Shown: positions 21,517-32,319, counted from the first letter of the stretch. The stretch is DNA of 64,000 nt from Meghimatium bilineatum (GCA_034231615.1 CM067306.1:66754579-66818578); one strand, 5' to 3'. The notes: a model not told the origin generated them from the letters alone. A program made the numbers and translations.

Positions 21517-21825
21517 ACTGGTACAGCGGGTTGGTATCGGCCTACTGGTACAGCGGGTGGGTATGTAGATTTATTGGCCTACTGGTACAGCGGGTGGGTA
21601 TGTAGATTTATCAGCCTACTGGTACAGCGGATGGGTATGTAGATTTATCGGCCTACTGGTACAGCGGATGGGTATGTAGATTTATCGGCCTACTGGTACA
21701 GCGGGTGGGTATGTAGATTTATCGGCCTACTGGTACAGCGGATGGGTATGTAGATTTATCGGCCTACTGGTACAGCGGGTGGGTATGTAGATTTATCGGC
21801 CTACTGGTACAGCGGGTGGGTATAA
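21517..21825. repeat. 37-bp minisatellite, about 9 copies
   Basis: The unit is TCGGCCTACTGGTACAGCGG followed by (G/A)TGGGTATGTAGATTTA. The first copy is a shortened 29-bp version. Confidence 0.95.
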
Positions 21826-22034
21826 ATTATTGTATTATAGGAAAGAAACATTTTTAATTTGTCATTTCTATTTATTATATAATGTCACATGTCAGCAGTT
21901 AAACTTGAACTCGACATACCATCCTGTGTTAGTGTGTGATGATGTCATGAACTCGACATACCATGATCTAATTCGAGTTTACTAGTGAAAACATACAGCG
22001 TGCTATAGTAGGTATCCCAGGAATATTAGTGGGA

Positions 22035-22830
22035 TAACATAACATGAACAATTTGAGATATGCGGATGACACTGTTTTGATTGCAAAAAGTGAGGAAAAC
22101 CTTCAAGATTTAGTTAATGTAGTAGTCACAGAAAGTAAAGAGAAGGGTCTCTTCCTAAATATCAAGAAAACATAAGTAATGGTTATTTCAAAGAAACAAA
22201 ATAACACACCTTGCAAGATCAAAGTGAATGATATAGTATTAAAACAGGTCCACCAATTCAAATATCTAGCTACAACGATTACAGCAGATGGAAGAAGTTC
22301 AACAGAAATAAGATGCAGAATAGGACAGGCAAAAACAACATTCAGAAAATTGAGAAATATACTGTGCAATATGACCTTGTCATTAGAGGTGATAAAGATA
22401 GTTCTGCAGTGCTATATATCCCCTATACTAACATATGGATGTGAGTCTTGAACAATCAACAAACTGGAAAGTGGGAAATTAGAGGCAATAGAGATGTGGT
22501 TCTATAGAAGAATACCATGGGCTGCCAGGAAAAACTAATGTGGAAGTGTTGAAAGAGTCAAATACGAAACGGACCTTAATCAACAATATAAGAAAAAGAC
22601 AATCTTTATTTTTTGTTAACTTAATGAGACAGTGAGGTCTGGAGAACATAGTCACAACAGACACAATTAAAGGCAATAGAGACAGAGTGCGAAAACGTGA
22701 GAAAATATTAGACAGTTTGACAACTTGGCACGGCAAGGAAACAACAACCACCTTGATACATAATACTGTGGACAGAGAGCTGTTGAGAGCCATGACCACC
22801 TACGCCAGCCGGCATGGCACCTGATGATGA
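22035..22830 (+). pseudogene. LINE reverse transcriptase C-terminal half
   Basis: Begins at the catalytic motif LRYADDTVLIAKSEENL (YADD intact, about 22053), followed by FLNIKKT, FKYLATTITADGRSS (about 22258), RCRIGQAKTTFRKLRNIL, YISPILTYGCES (about 22413) and MWFYRRIPW (about 22495). It ends with LLRAMTTYASRHGT (about 22782), a typical RTE/BovB-like C terminus. Stops after IKKT and CES, and several frameshifts, show it is dead. It is 5'-truncated just before YADD; the upstream 21826-22034 is AT-rich with a short duplicated ACTCGACATACCATG. Confidence 0.9.
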
Positions 22831-22879
22831 TGATGAATTCAAGTTTGTGAAGGATGAACGTTTTTTAGTCGATGCGTAT

Positions 22880-23030
22880 GTGTGTCTGTCTTTATGTGTG
22901 TCTGTCTTTATGTGTGTCTGTATTTATCTGTGTCTGTCTTTATGTGTGTCTGTCTTTATGTGTGTCGGTCTTTATGTGTGTCTGTCTTTATGTGTGTCTG
23001 TCTTTATGTGTGTCGGTCTTTATGGGTGAT
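22880..23030. repeat. 16-bp repeat, about 9 copies
   Basis: The unit is GTGTGTCTGTCTTTAT with CGGTC and TATTT variants; T/G-rich plus strand. Confidence 0.95.
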
Positions 23031-23079
23031 TTGTGTATGTGTGATTGTTGTGCATTTGTGGGTGGGGCAATTTATGTTG

Positions 23080-23440
23080 TGTGAGTTGTGTCTGTGAGAG
23101 ATTTGTGTTGTGTGTGTGTGAGAGATTTATGTTGTGTGAGTTGTGTCTGTGAGAGATGTGTGTTGTGTGTGTGAGAGATTTATGTTGTGTGAGTTGTGTC
23201 TGTGAGAGATGTGTGTTGTGTGTGTGTCAGAGATTTATGTTGTGTGAGTTGTGTCTGTGAGAGATTTGTGTTGTGTGTGTGTCAGAGATTTATGTTGTGT
23301 GAGTTGTGTCTGTGAGAGATTTGTGTTGTGTGTGTGTCAGAGATTTATGTTGTGTGAGTTGTGTCTGTGAGAGATTTGTGTTGTGTGTGTGTCAGAGATT
23401 TATGTTGTGTGTATGTCAGAGATTTATGTTGTGAGTGACA
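23080..23440. repeat. ~55-bp T/G-rich minisatellite, about 6 copies
   Basis: GTGTCTGTGAGAGAT(T/G)TGTG followed by TGTGTGTGTC(A)GAGATTTAT and GTTGTGTGAGTT. The unit is itself built of GAGAT.TATGTTGTG half-units, showing nested duplication. Confidence 0.9.
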
Positions 23441-23554
23441 TGATGAATGATGACGAAACACACATAACTTTCAGCTGTTGGAATATTATTTGGGGAACTC
23501 CCTGGTGTAAGTTTGAAGATATGTAGTTCAGTTTGATCAGGAGTTTGAATGGCA

Positions 23555-23790
23555 CTACCAGTAGGCGGCACGCCGATTCTATGAGAGGATTGATGTACTT
23601 ATAAAGTTACCCGAGAGTAGTCAAGCAAATCATTTACCCTGTTAAAAACCATTTATTCTTTACACCTGTTTTCACCTGTTGACACCGTTGCGATCGGAAA
23701 AACATGTTCGCCTTAACTGGGGAATGAACCCAGTACCACTCGTATGCGAAGCCAGTGCGCTAACCACTGCGCTACGCAGATCCCTCTTCA
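23555..23790 (-). mobile_element. tRNA-headed SINE copy
   Basis: The minus strand from about 23786 has A box GTAGCGCAGTGGTTAGCG and B box ACTGGGTTCATTCCCCAG. The other end (23568-23640) has GGCGGCACGCCG and AGTTACCCGAGAGTAG, shared in order with the SINE at 4640-4852. A real tRNA gene is less likely because a SINE body follows. Confidence 0.72.
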
Positions 23791-24155
23791 CCTGCATACT
23801 AACCATTTATTTTGAACAATCAACAAACTTTCATTAGACCAAGCTCTTGGTAATGAAAAAAAACCCCAAAAAACTTCGTTTCTGACTTCAGAAATCGATT
23901 ACATCTTATTATTCATATCGATTCTCGCGTAAACTAAAGCCACTGCAATTTCCTCTATTCAGTAAATATAATAATTTTCTACATTTAATATTAGATCGAT
24001 TACTTGTGGAATTTGTGTGTGGGTATAATTGTTTCTAGTGCATTATTCTGTTGTTTATATATCTGAACATTGATGCAGTTACTACATGTCACACAAATCT
24101 GCTCAATTTCTAGTAGAAATTACAAGATTGTTATTCTCAAGCTATGAACTATTAT
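23791..24155. other. No recognised feature
   Basis: AT-rich unique sequence, ending in five TTTG repeats at 24156-24183 that precede a family C copy. Confidence 0.4.
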
Positions 24156-24183
24156 TTGTTTGTTTGTTTGTTTGTTTGTTTGA

Positions 24184-24365
24184 GAACCCCAGGAATTGCG
24201 AGCTATAATTTTTACTTCCTATGTGCAGAGAGGTGGCTTTAGTGTTTACTTCCTATGTGCAGAGAGGTGGCTTTAGTGTTTACTTCCTATGTGCAGAGAG
24301 GTGGTTTTTTTGAGATTTTTCCATACCCAGAAGATTTCAGCTTTCGGGTTAGAGCTATGCCTATT
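24184..24365 (+). mobile_element. Family C copy with 34-bp triplication
   Basis: The order is ACCCCAGGAATTGCGAGCTA, then three 34-bp copies of TTACTTCCTATGTGCAGAGA + GGTGGCTTTAGTGT (24209-24305), then TTTCCATACCCAGAAGATTT + CAGCTTTCGGG. The same order occurs at 59045-59140 (CACAAGAATTACGAGCGATT, TTACTTCCTATGTGCAGTGG, CATACCCAGGGGACTTCAGC), so this is a dispersed element with a different part amplified in each copy. Confidence 0.8.
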
Positions 24366-24657
24366 GAAGGGGGATTCTAATATTAACTGGGTCATGATCC
24401 ATGTACACTTTAGTTTACCGTTATAGAAAACATTAGACATCATTAGTGATGTGTAGATATCTGTGCAATTTTGTGTTCATCTTTCAGCATCATTTGTGCC
24501 AACAGTTGACTACATACAATTATTCCCAAGGTCCAGGAACCAGATAAAAACATAAAATTTGATTTTGAGACTAGAAACTAAAATATGAATAATTACAATA
24601 GCCTGTGGAATAATATTACTAGTAATTATATTATTGTTAGTGATTATAGTCGATATC

Positions 24658-24792
24658 ATCCTGAAGTCGGATGTGGCAAGCCGAAATGCGCAGACATCGC
24701 AGCTAAGTTGTAAACTATGATCACACAGCATTCCATTGTATGGCTTACATCTTGCTAATCGGCAGGAGCTTGAGAGTACAGCAAGAAAATCA
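24658..24792 (+). mobile_element. Family A SINE 3'-half copy
   Basis: CCTGAAGTCGGATGTGGCAA, GCAGACATCGCAGCTAAG and TTACATCTTGCTAATCGGCA + GGAGCTTGAGAGTACAGCAA follow the family A order seen at 55720-55870. Confidence 0.75.
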
Positions 24793-25339
24793 AGATAACC
24801 GTTACATTCGGTTTGGTTTGTTTTGTTTTGGTTTGGATTATTTTGGTTTGGTTTTGATTAAATACAATGTTCTAGTTGTGAGATAATTTCTTCTCTTCAA
24901 CAGCGGACGTTTGTCTAGTTTGTTTACATCAGAGCTTCAGAACCAGCAAAACTAGTGGAGGGCGCGGTTCTGGTAATAGATTTACTACAATGTCTGTTTT
25001 AACTAATCTATCTAGAGAAATGATGCTTTTATCGTGTCGATTAGTGAAGCGGCATATTGAGTGAAATGTACGAGGACGATACTTTCATCCGATTATGTTA
25101 GTCAAATTTGGTCTTTTCCGCGTTTTGCAACCATAAACAATTGTACAGGTCGCAGTTCGTGTTATTCAGTCACCCCAACCTCGTGTTTATTTTTCGAAAA
25201 AAAACCCATCTCGTAACTGTCAAAAGAAGAGCTTGGATCAATCCGAACAGCCAATGTGAGTGACGTAAAAGCGATATGCAAGGAGAGATTTGCTATTGTT
25301 ATCAGTAATACTCAGCAGCATCTCCTAAGAGAGAACAAT
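24793..25339. other. Unique spacer; CCAAT/CRE-like pair
   Basis: T/G-rich GGTTTGG repeats at 24810-24860. At 25251-25268 CCAATGTGAGTGACGTAA juxtaposes a CCAAT box and a TGACGTAA CRE-like site. No transcription start or gene downstream was identified, so promoter function is only a possibility. Confidence 0.3.
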
Positions 25340-25555
25340 ATGCGGTGTTCTTCTCAGCACGGAGAGATGGTTTATCAGCACGGAGAGATGGTTTCTCAGC
25401 ACGGAGAGATGGTTTCTCATAACAATTAATAAAAACAAAATTATTTTCATTAATTGAATTGTAAGCTACAAGCTAGGAGGATGGAAGCTACAAGCTAGGA
25501 GGATGGAAGCTACAAGCTAGGAGGATGGAACCTACACGCTAGGAGGATGGAAGCC
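25340..25555. repeat. Two short tandem repeats, 21 bp and 22 bp
   Basis: TCAGCACGGAGAGATGGTTT repeats at 21-bp spacing about 3.5 times (25353-25418). GAAGCTACAAGCTAGGAGGA + TG repeats four times (25464-25552). Confidence 0.9.
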
Positions 25556-25648
25556 TGGCACTGTTGCCCTCGAATATATCTCGGTAACATCAATCACCAA
25601 AGCAGTTATTGTGTCAGATTGCAATTACATGATATGAATAATCCATTT

Positions 25649-25804
25649 CCGAAGACGGATGTGTCGGGCCATTGTCGCAAATAAAACTGCGACACAACGC
25701 ATTTACATTCTCTGCACTACATCCTGCTGGAAATCTAGTAGGACAATGGTCCTGCTACAAGGGAGATCCAGCGGGAGTTTGAGAATGAACGTTGAAGAAG
25801 ATGA
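25649..25804 (+). mobile_element. Family B, near-complete copy
   Basis: This is the reference copy. Order: CCGAAGACGGATGTGTCGGG, CCATTGTCGCAAATAAAACT, GCGACACAACGCATTTACAT, CTACATCCTGCTGGAAATCT, AGTAGGACAATGGTCCTGCT, GGGAGATCCAGCGGGAGTTT, GAGAATGAACGTTGAAGAAG. About 155 bp, no open frame or tRNA head. It ends in a GAA-type tail, as expected of a retroposed 3' end. Other copies: 7396, 18460-19922 (minus), 20028, 38211, 50367. Confidence 0.85.
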
Positions 25805-25844
25805 AAAATCGAAAATGGTCACGATATGAGTGGTGGAAATATAT

Positions 25845-25930
25845 AGCTGGGGTACATCTATAGCGGGGGTACATCTATAGCGGGGGTACATCTATAGTGG
25901 GGGATATCTATAGCGGGGGGATATCTATAG
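25845..25930. repeat. 17-bp tandem repeat, about 5 copies
   Basis: The unit is GGGGGTACATCTATAGC, drifting to GGGGGATATCTATAGC. Confidence 0.95.
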
Positions 25931-26165
25931 CAGCGTTCATCCTCCATAGCATCAAATAGATTTACTGCTCAGGACACGCCAATGTTCGCGGTAATGAAAG
26001 AGCAGACAGGCTGGCATTTCAGGCAATAATGATCAGGCGTTAACCATGGATAAACGGAGATCTACTGAAACTGCCACATGAGCGCCTGCTGGATGCGGAC
26101 ACCGCGACTGATGCAAAATCTAGACTGAAATTTGAAGGATATTAAGTGTGGTAGTAGTAGAACAT
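25931..26165 (+). pseudogene. LINE RNase H domain remnant
   Basis: One frame reads YCSGHANVRGNERADRLAF near 25960-26017. This is the conserved tail of retroelement RNase H, where the H of GH and the D of NERAD are family hallmarks. It then reads DLLKLPHERLLDADTATD and KSRLKFEGY, with stops between. A LINE clade that carries RNase H (I-like) is suggested, distinct from the RTE-like copies elsewhere. No reverse-transcriptase part is visible next to it. Confidence 0.75.
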
Positions 26166-27169
26166 GACTCCGGTAGAAGGGACGAGACGAATTTTTGTTA
26201 CATTAAGGAAACCAGTGACCATAGTTTTCACGAAACAAATAAGTACATTATTTAACGCAACCAAATATCCATAATACGCATTTCACAGTACCTAAGACTA
26301 CTGGTGCGTAGCGTGCAGACCGATGCAGACATATCGTCTTCATAATCTGAGCTCAGCGGGGTCACGAAAGTTGAATGAAATTACGCATGAGGTTAAAAAA
26401 TTGAAATATGGTTACTGCTGCAGTTCTGAACCAATTGTTTAACAACGCATGTTTAACATTGGAACTATCGGTGTACACAGTCTTTGTCGACTGCTACAGG
26501 AGACTGAGCACCAATGTGTCGGTTCACAGTGTAATGATATCGGTCTAGTAACTATGATACAATTACTTGCTACCATGAACAGAAATCAATCTTTCATCCC
26601 TTTCAACATCGGATGCACTTTAATGTTTTATTTTTAATTCCCATGATTACTTTGCACTGAAAACATGGGTTAAAGTTCACATTTTGAAGGATGTTTACAG
26701 CTGGTTGTTTATCATGTAAGTGTAACTAATTTTCTGAGTTTAGTTAAATAGAATATTGCAGAGGTAAAATTGTACTCTGATCGAGGCGAGGCTAGTCGCA
26801 GGTAATAGGTTACGGTAATAACTTAACACCCTTGTGCACTGTGTGCAGATGGTTCGATGCTGGATGTCATAGACGGATGATATGGCGTGTAAATGTGATA
26901 TGTGGTTATCTTGTAGACAGTTTATAGCTTGACATGTTCTATCGAGCAATTGTACTTGTATAAGGTTAGTCAACAGGTTGACGTGTGGTATCCAGCAGTG
27001 GTTCTTGTAGACGTTTAGTTTACAGATTGACGTATTGTGTCCAGCAGTTGCTCTTGACCTCCGAAGCTTAGCTGACGTTGATGCTGATGTGTAATGGTTC
27101 TGTGATAGGAACTAGGCAGCCTTCAACTCCGAAACAAACAGTCTCTAAATCAGCCTCTAATACTGCTCT
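26166..27169. other. Unique spacer with degenerate ~50-bp repeat
   Basis: At 26925-27070 three diverged copies of (C)TTGTAGAC..TTTA followed by TTGACGTGTGGTATCCAGCA and GTGGTTCTTG are arranged in tandem. The rest is unrecognised; open frames on both strands have no family features. Confidence 0.45.
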
Positions 27170-27312
27170 AAATAAGCATGCGGTTGCGTCTGTGGGTCTC
27201 ACCACTGTCTCACTAGACCATGCAATAGAAAACCTTAGTAGATGACATGCTTTTATATTGAGGTTATCTTCTTATAGAAGCTTCATGGCACGTCATCTAT
27301 ACAATCCCGTGG
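27170..27312 (+). mobile_element. Family D dispersed repeat with conserved hairpin
   Basis: ATGCGGTTGCGTCTGTGGGT, CAATAGAAAACCTTAGTAGA, TGACATGCTTTTATATTGAG, AAGCTTCATGGCACGTCATC. The same order occurs at 46805-46935 (minus) and 50028-50158 (plus). TAGATGACATGC and GCACGTCATCTA at the 3' half pair as a stem (one mismatch) over a loop of about 40 bases. No coding capacity is shared between copies; class unknown. Confidence 0.75.
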
Positions 27313-28016
27313 TCGCAACCTTCGATAACAGTTACCATGTTGTTCCGATAGGCCGACGTTGTGCTTGAACTAGTTAAGGGCACGGCGTGAGTGGACAGAA
27401 CAACAAAGAAACCTGTCACAGCGACCAGAGTTGTGCCCTGATGTCGATGTCTGTTTCGGCAGCATTATACTCGAAACACCATCGAGTCTAGTGGCTGCGG
27501 AAACAGAGGGCGGAGCACTTATGGGAATGTGTGATGTGTCCTCGCCATGAAAGTTTGGTCGTGTTTTATCCTCTCAATGCAAATTTTGTCGTGTTGTGTC
27601 CTCGACATGAACATTTATTTATCTATTCTTATTGTAACTTTTAAATGCATTGCGACAGGGCAGAAAAGCCCTAGATATACAGAGTTAAGATACAACCGGG
27701 AACAGCACCGTATATAGACTTGATAAGGACTTAAGCTATTTGAGATATGGGGGCCCTTTATAAGTCCAGATATTATATGTCAGTGATAATATACTTTTTT
27801 GGGGCCCCCATGACAGTGGGGGCCCTAAGCTATAGCTTGTGTAGCTTATACGTAAATCCAGTCATGCACGGAACATTCAACTACCTTAACAGAGTTAACA
27901 GAGTTAAGGTACAACCAGGGATATACAGAGTTAAGGTACACAATTTATTGTTTTCATATTTTATTTCAACAGATTTATGAGTTCCGTTGACCTCATCCCT
28001 GAGTGTCGATCTGTGT
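27313..28016. other. Spacer with possible transposon-end sequence
   Basis: At 27745-27850 GGGGGCCCTTTATAAG and GGGGCCCCCATGACAGTG flank a short AT stretch, then GGGCCCTAAGCTATAGCTTG. The GGGGCCC pairs resemble ends of decayed DNA transposons, but no target duplication was found. TACA(A)CC.GGGAACAGC/GGGATATACAGAGTTAAG words recur at 27680-27940. Confidence 0.35.
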
Positions 28017-28190
28017 GAAGTCTACAATAAAAGTAGTTGTATATCTGTAAAGTCTACAATAAAAGTAGTTGTATATCTGTAAAGTCTACAATAAAAGTAG
28101 TTGTATATCTGTAAAGTCTACAATAAATGTAGTTGTATATCTGTAAAGTCTACGATGCCACTAGCTGTAAATCTGTGTGAAGTCTAACAT
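28017..28190. repeat. 32-bp minisatellite, about 5 copies
   Basis: The unit is TCTGTAAAGTCTACAATAAA + AGTAGTTGTATA; the fifth copy is diverged (GATGCCACTAGCTG). Confidence 0.95.
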
Positions 28191-28194
28191 TTTT

Positions 28195-28890
28195 TTTTCT
28201 TTCGTTCGCTCCATTGTAACCATCACGGATATCCGTGTGATTTCCGCCGGGAGCGTGATGACGTTGTGCCACCGTTATGCGCCTTGTAGGCCTAGCACAT
28301 CCGATTTCGGCATGCCCTGACAATTTGGGTGGGCTACCCAAGCTTGTGACAGCCTCCCTATCTGTCGCCAGGCACGCGTGTGTGTGGTGACTCTTCGCCC
28401 AGACGATTTTTGCTCACGTCTGTCTCGCACGAGGTGTTCCACTGTCTATGAACTTGCCGCGTGTAATTGGGCGTACTGTGCCTGTGCCCATCGGGTACTG
28501 AACCGTTTCTCATCTGTAAGCCTGGTTCCTTAAGAGGAAGAACTCAACAGACACTGGCTCTTTCGCGCTCTTAGCCGAGGTGTCATTCACGGACATCGTG
28601 AACCCCTCGCCCAAGTTCGAGTCTCACACCACGCGTTTGAGAGCAAGGCGTTCTCGAGCTGAGCGACCTTGTCCCAATTGTGCTTGAGCCCATCAGGTAC
28701 TGAACCCTTTCTCTCTACAAGTGTATTTCCGGTATAGGAAAGCTTGACAGTAGAGTTTGGCCAGGACTGCCATCTTTGTCCCTTTCTTGCCTGAGCCTAT
28801 CGGTTACGGCACCCTTTCTCTTTGCTAGCATGTTTCGAATATAGGAAGACTCGACATTAGAGTTAGGCCAGGTCTTTTTGCTTGCTAGAC
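28195..28890. other. GC-richer block with three diverged repeats and tRNA-like box
   Basis: Base composition is more balanced than its neighbours. Three diverged segments share GCC(C/T)ATC(A/G)GGTACTGAACC, TTTCTC and GGAAAGCTTGACAGTAGAGT-like words (about 28482, 28682, 28791). TTAGCCGAGGTG (about 28568) and AAGTTCGAGTCTC (about 28615) look like A- and B-box relics. TAGGCCTAGCACATCCGATT at 28288 matches the family A/B 5' end on the minus strand. Probably several old retroposons; not resolved. Confidence 0.45.
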
Positions 28891-29814
28891 GCCCATTATT
28901 GGTCTAGTATGGGTCTCTGCCTATAAGGAAATCAAGTAACTCGTCACGAGCTAACAGAGCTTGTAGTTCCCATTTCCGTAATCGTTTCCACTATCTATTT
29001 GCAGTTTGCGCTGCCCTCTAGCACTGTTCTGTCATTTCTTTTTTCCCCATTGTACTCATTATGAAATATATCTGTCTTTCGCCATGCATCCACCATTTCA
29101 TGCTTTTTTCATTAGCCGCCCCTCCAATGTTCGGACTGGTCTAACTAGATTCACTGTATGTCGACAATGTCGCTGTATGTGGTGTTGCTGGTGGTGTCGG
29201 AGATATTGTCTGTCTTTTATCCATTCAAATCTCAACGATCCCCAAATGATTTGGCCAGAATCAGCTCGAGCTGCTGTTTTCTGTTTCCAGGGTGCACCGC
29301 GAGGAGGTACATTTGGGATCTTAATAACCTGCTAACCCTGGGTCCGCATAGAGCAATGCGTTCCCTTTGCACCACTCAAGTCTGCCATAACACTACGTGT
29401 AATAATAATCATATAATCGTATCTAGATGTATTCTGAAATATTAGTCAGTCCAGTTTCCATGCGCATGCGTATACAAGGTGTCGGAGGCTGGTTGCCGTG
29501 GCAACACATACTACAACGGATTGTTTTCGGTATGATAAAATTAGTTTCGTAGAACGTGAATTGTAAAAAAAATGGCAATAATCAAGTAATCTTGCTGTGT
29601 CATGTAATCTTGCTTTGTCATGTAATCTTTTGATCGTTTGACTGTGTGATTTATGTTTACATGCGAGAAGAGAGAAGACATAGAAGATATGTTTTATTGT
29701 GACAGGAGAATCTGAGAATCTATATACAGTTGGTTTCATGATAACAATGTCACCGTCGGGCAGTACTAGAGATCGAGACATAATATGATCCAACAGTACA
29801 TTCAATAGTAAAAC
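28891..29814. other. No recognised feature
   Basis: Moderate-GC unique sequence with overlapping short open frames on both strands, none with family motifs. TGCTTTGTCATGTAATCTTG is duplicated at about 29590-29630. Confidence 0.4.
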
Positions 29815-30060
29815 GGCGTAGACTTGTCTGATTTGGACACGTAACGAGACATTGCTCATTTTAAGAAATTAATTTGCGAGGAAAAGTTGAGGGGTAAAAG
29901 TGAAGATCCGGTATAGAAAAGCGTGCATTAATAACATCAAGGAGTGGTATGGGCATGATTTTTCTGCACTCCCTCCCAATGGCTGAGGATAGAATTGTTT
30001 GGAGGGCTTATGAGTGCTGATATCTCCAGTGTGGCTTCTCTACCACCTGATTTGATATGG
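29815..30060 (+). pseudogene. LINE 3' coding end, same family as 18015-18290
   Basis: GTCTGATTTGGACACGTAAC + GAGACATTGC, ATTAATTTGCGAGGAAAAGT + TGAGGG, AATAACATCAAGGAGTGG, and GTGCTGATATCTCCAGTGTG match in order the copy at 18015-18290. Translation gives fragments of the W.GH.TR and EG..R pattern with several breaks. Confidence 0.72.
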
Positions 30061-30079
30061 GTCTTCTAATCTTCTAATT

Positions 30080-30205
30080 CTGCGTTCATTCTCAAACTCC
30101 TGCAGGTTAGCAAAATGTAGTCCGGAGAACGGAATGAGTTGTACCACGGTTTTCAGCACTGCTTCGATGTCTGCGTCGTTTGGCCTGACACATCTGACTT
30201 AAGCA
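30080..30205 (-). mobile_element. Family A copy, minus strand
   Basis: TCTGCGTTCATTCTCAAACT + CCTGCAGGTTAGCAAAATGT + AGTC at the left and GGCCTGACACATCTGACTTA + AGCATGG at the right are the reverse complement of family A ends. Confidence 0.75.
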
Positions 30206-30402
30206 TGGCTATGTGATTATGCATGGGATTTTAAAAAAGCGAACTCCAATTCGTAACCTCCTTAGTCGCATCTTACAATATGCATAGAAGACAAACAATG
30301 TAGCAATAGTTTCCTCACTTTCGGGACCAGGGATCGCACGGGCTATGGGTGATGGGTTATATTGTTGTTATTATTATATAATCTATACACCCTGTATTCG
30401 TA

Positions 30403-31030
30403 GGTCAAGACATGATTGTAACAAGACATGATTGTAACAAGACATGATTGTAACATGACATGATTGTAACAAGACATGATTGTAACAAGACATGATTGTA
30501 ACAAGACATGATTGTAACAAGACATGATTGTAACAAGACATGATTGTAACAAGACATGATTGTAACATGACATGATTGTAACAAGACATGATTGTAACAA
30601 GACATGATTGTAACATGACATGATTGTAACAAGACATGATTGTAACAAGACATGATTGTAACAAGACATGATTGTAACAAGACACGATTTTAACATGACA
30701 CGATTGTAACATGACACGATTGTAACAAGACATGATTGTAACAAGACATGAATGTAACAAGACATGATTGTAACAAGACATGAATGTAACAAGACATGAT
30801 TGTAACATGATTGTAACAAAACATGATTGTAACAAGACATGATTGTAACATGAAATGATTGTAAAAAGACATGATTGTAACATGACACGATTGTAACAAG
30901 ACATGAATGTAACAAGACAGGATTGTAACATGATTGTAACAAAACATGATTGTAACAAGACATGGTTATGTAACAAGACACGATTGTAACAAGACATGAA
31001 TGTAACAAGACATGATTATGTAACAAGGCT
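30403..31030. repeat. 16-bp minisatellite, about 39 copies
   Basis: The unit is GACATGATTGTAACAA, with CACGATT, ATGAATG and shortened 11-bp variants from about 30780 on. The left half is nearly perfect and the right half diverged. All minus frames are open by arithmetic. Confidence 0.97.
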
Positions 31031-31330
31031 TGTTCGTATAACACGTCTTGTTTTCCATAGAAAGTATCGTCAGCATTACTCATCGTATAATGTTCAATGG
31101 TGTATGTCATGCTATCCTCTACTCATTGGTTTAATCAAGTCTGTAGAATTTGGGGGAGGAAGAAAGAATCTGCGAAGATCAACCCCCCCCCCACCTCAGG
31201 AAAATGTGATGTCATTTAGTTCTTGGAATGTAGCCAAAAGGTGGGTAAACAAGATCATCCAGGTAAACGCAGTTCTTATCAAAAAATGATAATTACACTG
31301 AGAAATTAACGAATGACATATTTTCATTGG

Positions 31331-31630
31331 TAAGACCCACCCTCCTTTCTGTATTCATATCTACGACCCTGGGTAAGACCCACCCTCCTTTCTGGAATCA
31401 TATCTACTACCCTGGGTAAGACCCACCCTCCTTTCTGTATTCATATCTACGACCCTGGGTAAGACCCACCCTCCTTTCTGTAATCATATCTACGACCCAT
31501 GGTAAGACCCACCCTCCTTTCTGTAATCATATCTACGACCCTGGGTAAGACCCACTCTCCTTTCTGTAATCATATCTACGACCCTGGGTAAGACCCACCC
31601 TCCTTTCTGTAATCATATCTACGACCTTGG
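31331..31630. repeat. 43-bp minisatellite, 7 copies
   Basis: The unit is TAAGACCCACCCTCCTTTCT + GTAATCATATCTACGACCCT + GGG. The sequence just before it (31150-31270) is a C-rich unique spacer. Confidence 0.96.
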
Positions 31631-31754
31631 GTTAAATGCATTTTTTTCTAGATTTCTTATTTTTGTTCTTTGGTTTTCTATCACTTAATTAATATGGCTG
31701 ACGAAGAGATGTGAACCATCACACTGGACTTTTGTAGCAGATTTCTAGTAGACC

Positions 31755-32275
31755 AGATGTGCCATCAATGTAGATGTCTAGTAGACATGGAGTATGAGAT
31801 GTGCCATCAATGTAGATGTCTAGTAGACATGGAGTATGAGATGTGCCATCAATGTAGATGTCTAGTAGACATGGAGTATGAGATGTGCCATCAATGTAGA
31901 TGTCTAGTAGACATGGAGTATGAGATGTGCCATCAATGTAGATGTCTAGTAGACATGGAGTATCAGATGTGCCATCAATGTAGATGTCTAGTAGACATGG
32001 AGTATGAGATGTGCCATCAATGTAGATGTCTAGTAGACATGGAGTATCAGATGTGCCATAAATGTAGATGTCAAGTAGACATGGAGTATCAGATGTGCCA
32101 TAAATGTAGATGTCTAGTAGACATGGAGTATCAGATGTGCCATAAATGTAGATGTCTAGTAGACATGGAGTATCAGATGTGCCATCAATGTAGATGTCTA
32201 GTAGACATGGAGTATCAGATGTGCCATCAATGTAGATGTCTAGTAGACAGGGAGTATCAGATGTGCCATCACTGC
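31755..32275. repeat. 42-bp minisatellite, 12 copies
   Basis: The unit is ATGTGCCATCAATGTAGATG + TCTAGTAGACATGGAGTATG + AG. Because 42 is a multiple of 3, one frame repeats a 14-residue word with CHQCRC. Other frames have stops. Variants (CAG for GAG, TAAATG for TCAATG) appear in runs. The CxxC-like repeat has no flanking domain or start context, so it is not called a gene. Confidence 0.95.
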
Positions 32276-32319
32276 TGATGGGTTCAGTTCGTAGCCGATA
32301 CTCTGCAGACTATTCTTTC

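Noticed and set aside
26740..26973. 77-codon minus-strand open frame
   Set aside because: Lies over a degenerate tandem repeat region, has no family motif and no splice signals.
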